NCBI GenBank assembly: GCA_937967425.1
Contig: CALBST010000435.1
Span: 1 to 6,612, forward strand
Source of the DNA: an uncultured Caulobacteraceae bacterium
GTDB taxonomy: Bacteria > Pseudomonadota > Alphaproteobacteria > Caulobacterales > TH1-2
DNA: 6,612 bases
Direction of reading: 5' to 3'
Part shown: positions 5,743 to 6,612 of the stretch, piece after piece
Layout of the letters: every line of letters begins with the position of its first letter
How positions within the stretch are numbered: the stretch's first letter is position 1
Translations under genes and position numbers: made by a program
The notes under the pieces: generated by a model
What the model was told of the DNA's origin: nothing
The model's input: only the letters and a program-made list of their open reading frames with translations
Databases searched by the model: none

Positions 5743-5806
5743 GGAGCGCCCTCGGCAATGCATGTGGCGTTCCGCGGGGCGGGGTGATACAGCCCAACAC
5801 GTGACC

Positions 5807-5907
5807 GTGAACCGCCGTTCCCCCATAGAAGCCTCTCGAATTTGAGGCCCGGCCCACGTTGAGCCCGAAAAATCGGTGCTCCGCGGGACCGGGAACGGCT
5901 ACATCAC
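5807..5907. other. Predicted three-way-junction fold in the peroxidase-ileS spacer
   Basis: Nested inverted repeats can fold as a three-way junction. The closing helix pairs 5814-5822 (GCCGTTCCC) with 5891-5899, nine perfect pairs; after a small internal loop it may extend by GTGA (5807-5810) with TCAC (5904-5907). Arm 2 is 5831-5835/5844-5848 (GCCTC with GAGGC). Arm 3 is 5851-5855/5885-5890 (one bulged A), then 5861-5867/5874-5881 (one bulged T) with an AAAAAT loop. Arm 3 ends directly against the closing helix with no unpaired base. All pairs are Watson-Crick, so either strand could fold. It ends about 35 bases before the ileS ATG. It could be an ileS leader, a peroxidase leader, or chance in GC-rich DNA. 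Confidence 0.35.
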
Positions 5908-5919
5908 ATTCGCTTCACT

Positions 5920-5923
5920 GGAG
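5920..5923 (+). promoter_or_regulatory. Ribosome binding site of ileS
   Basis: GGAG lies ten bases before the ATG at 5934. It is the only purine-rich site close upstream and supports the chosen start. Confidence 0.5.
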
Positions 5924-5933
5924 AACTGACCTC

Positions 5934-6612
5934 ATGGCCGATGCGCCTCAAGGTCGCGATTACCGCGAGACCGTTTTTCTGCCCGACCTTCCGGGCGATC
6001 CGTTTCCGCTGCGCGCGGGGCTGCCGAAGAAGGAGCCCGAGCGTGTGAAGCATTGGGCTGAGATCGGGCTTTACCATCTACTGCGCAAAGAAGCGGCGGA
6101 TCGCCCGAAGGTCGTGTTTCACGATGGGCCTCCGTATGCGAACGGGCCGATCCATATCGGGCATGCGGAAAACAAAATCCTGAAAGACTTCGTCGTGCGC
6201 ACGAAGCAGATGGCCGGTTTCGATTGCGATTATGTGCCGGGCTGGGACTGCCACGGCCTGCCGATCGAGTGGAAGGTGGAGGAAGACTTCCGCAAGCAAG
6301 GGCGGAAGAAGTCGGAAGTGCCGGCCGTCGAGTTTCGCAAAGCGTGCCGCGAATACGCCGACAAATGGATCCCGCTGCAGCGCGATGAGTTTCGGCGCTT
6401 AGGCATCGAGGCCGATTGGGACAAATACTACACGACGATGAGCTTCGAAGCCGAAGCGGCGATCGCGCGCGAGTTTCTGCGCGTGGTGCGGACGGGGCTG
6501 GTCTATCGCGGCAGGAAGCCGGTGATGTGGAGCCCGGTGGAGCGGACGTCGCTCGCGGAAGCTGAGGTGGAGTATCAGGAGAAAACGTCGCCGACGATCT
6601 GGGTGAAGTTTC
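5934..6612 (+). CDS. ileS: Isoleucyl-tRNA synthetase, N-terminal part (runs off window)
   Basis: The reading frame stays open from the ATG at 5934 to the window edge: 226 codons plus one base, about a quarter of a normal IleRS of 900-960 residues. The enzyme is a cytosolic class I synthetase that charges tRNA-Ile with isoleucine and edits valine. The N-terminal residues [24 protein letters not shown] are typical of bacterial Ile[17 protein letters not shown] carries the ATP-binding HIGH signature at residues 74-77. [18 protein letters not shown] is the conserved block that follows, and [20 protein letters not shown] leads towards the editing domain. The KMSKS motif and the zinc-binding C-terminus lie beyond the window. 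It is divergent from the peroxidase gene across a 201-bp spacer in which no convincing promoter hexamers were found. Nothing suggests truncation other than the window edge. Confidence 0.96.
   Translation, partial: MADAPQGRDYRETVFLPDLPGDPFPLRAGLPKKEPERVKHWAEIGLYHLLRKEAADRPKVVFHDGPPYANGPIHIGHAENKILKDFVVRTKQMAGFDCDYVPGWDCHGLPIEWKVEEDFRKQGRKKSEVPAVEFRKACREYADKWIPLQRDEFRRLGIEADWDKYYTTMSFEAEAAIAREFLRVVRTGLVYRGRKPVMWSPVERTSLAEAEVEYQEKTSPTIWVKF

Noticed and set aside
5759..5788. Nine-codon leader peptide (MHVAFRGAG) before ileS, considered as an attenuator
   Set aside because: It contains no isoleucine codon, has no clear ribosome site, and is easily explained by chance.
5316..5804. Plus-strand open frame of 162 codons opposite the peroxidase gene
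   Set aside because: It is a shadow of the peroxidase gene, whose catalytic motifs are all present on the minus strand.
5733..5933. T-box riboswitch upstream of ileS
   Set aside because: No T-box consensus sequence or specifier-loop layout is seen, and T-boxes are not typical of alphaproteobacteria. The fold present is a small three-way junction.

Overview
This 6.6 kb window looks like chromosomal DNA from a GC-rich alphaproteobacterium, possibly from the Caulobacterales/Hyphomonadales side. The grounds are strong GC bias at third codon positions, an alphaproteobacterial-type IleRS ([12 protein letters not shown] and KPVMWSPVE blocks), and the mix of DUF2059, RcnB-like, TetR, EmrAB and BtuE-type peroxidase genes. 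The genus is not readable from the sequence. No mobile element, tRNA, rRNA or CRISPR was seen, and no gene-free stretch reaches 300 bases (the longest is about 200).

Layout. (1) 14-499 (+): a small exported DUF2059 protein. (2) 501-534: a strong hairpin whose U-rich side serves the opposing gene. (3) 557-1675 (-): a secreted protein with a long Gly/Arg/Asn/Asp-rich repeat region and a C-terminal RcnB-like domain. Three TTCAGG boxes spaced exactly 11 bp apart lie upstream of it. (4) 1803-2486 (-): a TetR/AefR-type repressor, divergent from (5) 2579-3604 (+), an EmrA/HlyD membrane-fusion protein, and (6) 3601-5208 (+), an EmrB/QacA-type 14-TM drug:H+ antiporter. The two pump genes overlap by ATGA. 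An 8-bp-arm palindrome covers the proposed emrA start codon and is the best operator candidate. (7) 5202-5732 (-): a thioredoxin-type glutathione peroxidase, convergent with the pump and overlapping it by 7 bp. (8) 5934-6612 (+): the first 226 codons of ileS, running off the window.

How the genes relate. The only clear functional unit is tetR/emrA/emrB: a local repressor beside an inner-membrane and periplasmic efflux pair that would need an unlinked TolC-type outer-membrane channel. The RcnB-like gene appears to be its own unit with a promoter region suggesting two-component control. The peroxidase and ileS diverge from a shared 201-bp spacer.

The points most worth a second look are four. 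They are the RG/GGR-repeat RcnB-like protein, its 11-bp-phased TTCAGG array, the palindrome on the emrA start, and a possible three-way-junction RNA fold in the gpx-ileS spacer. None is proven to be a new system; the three regulatory elements are sequence patterns whose function is inferred.
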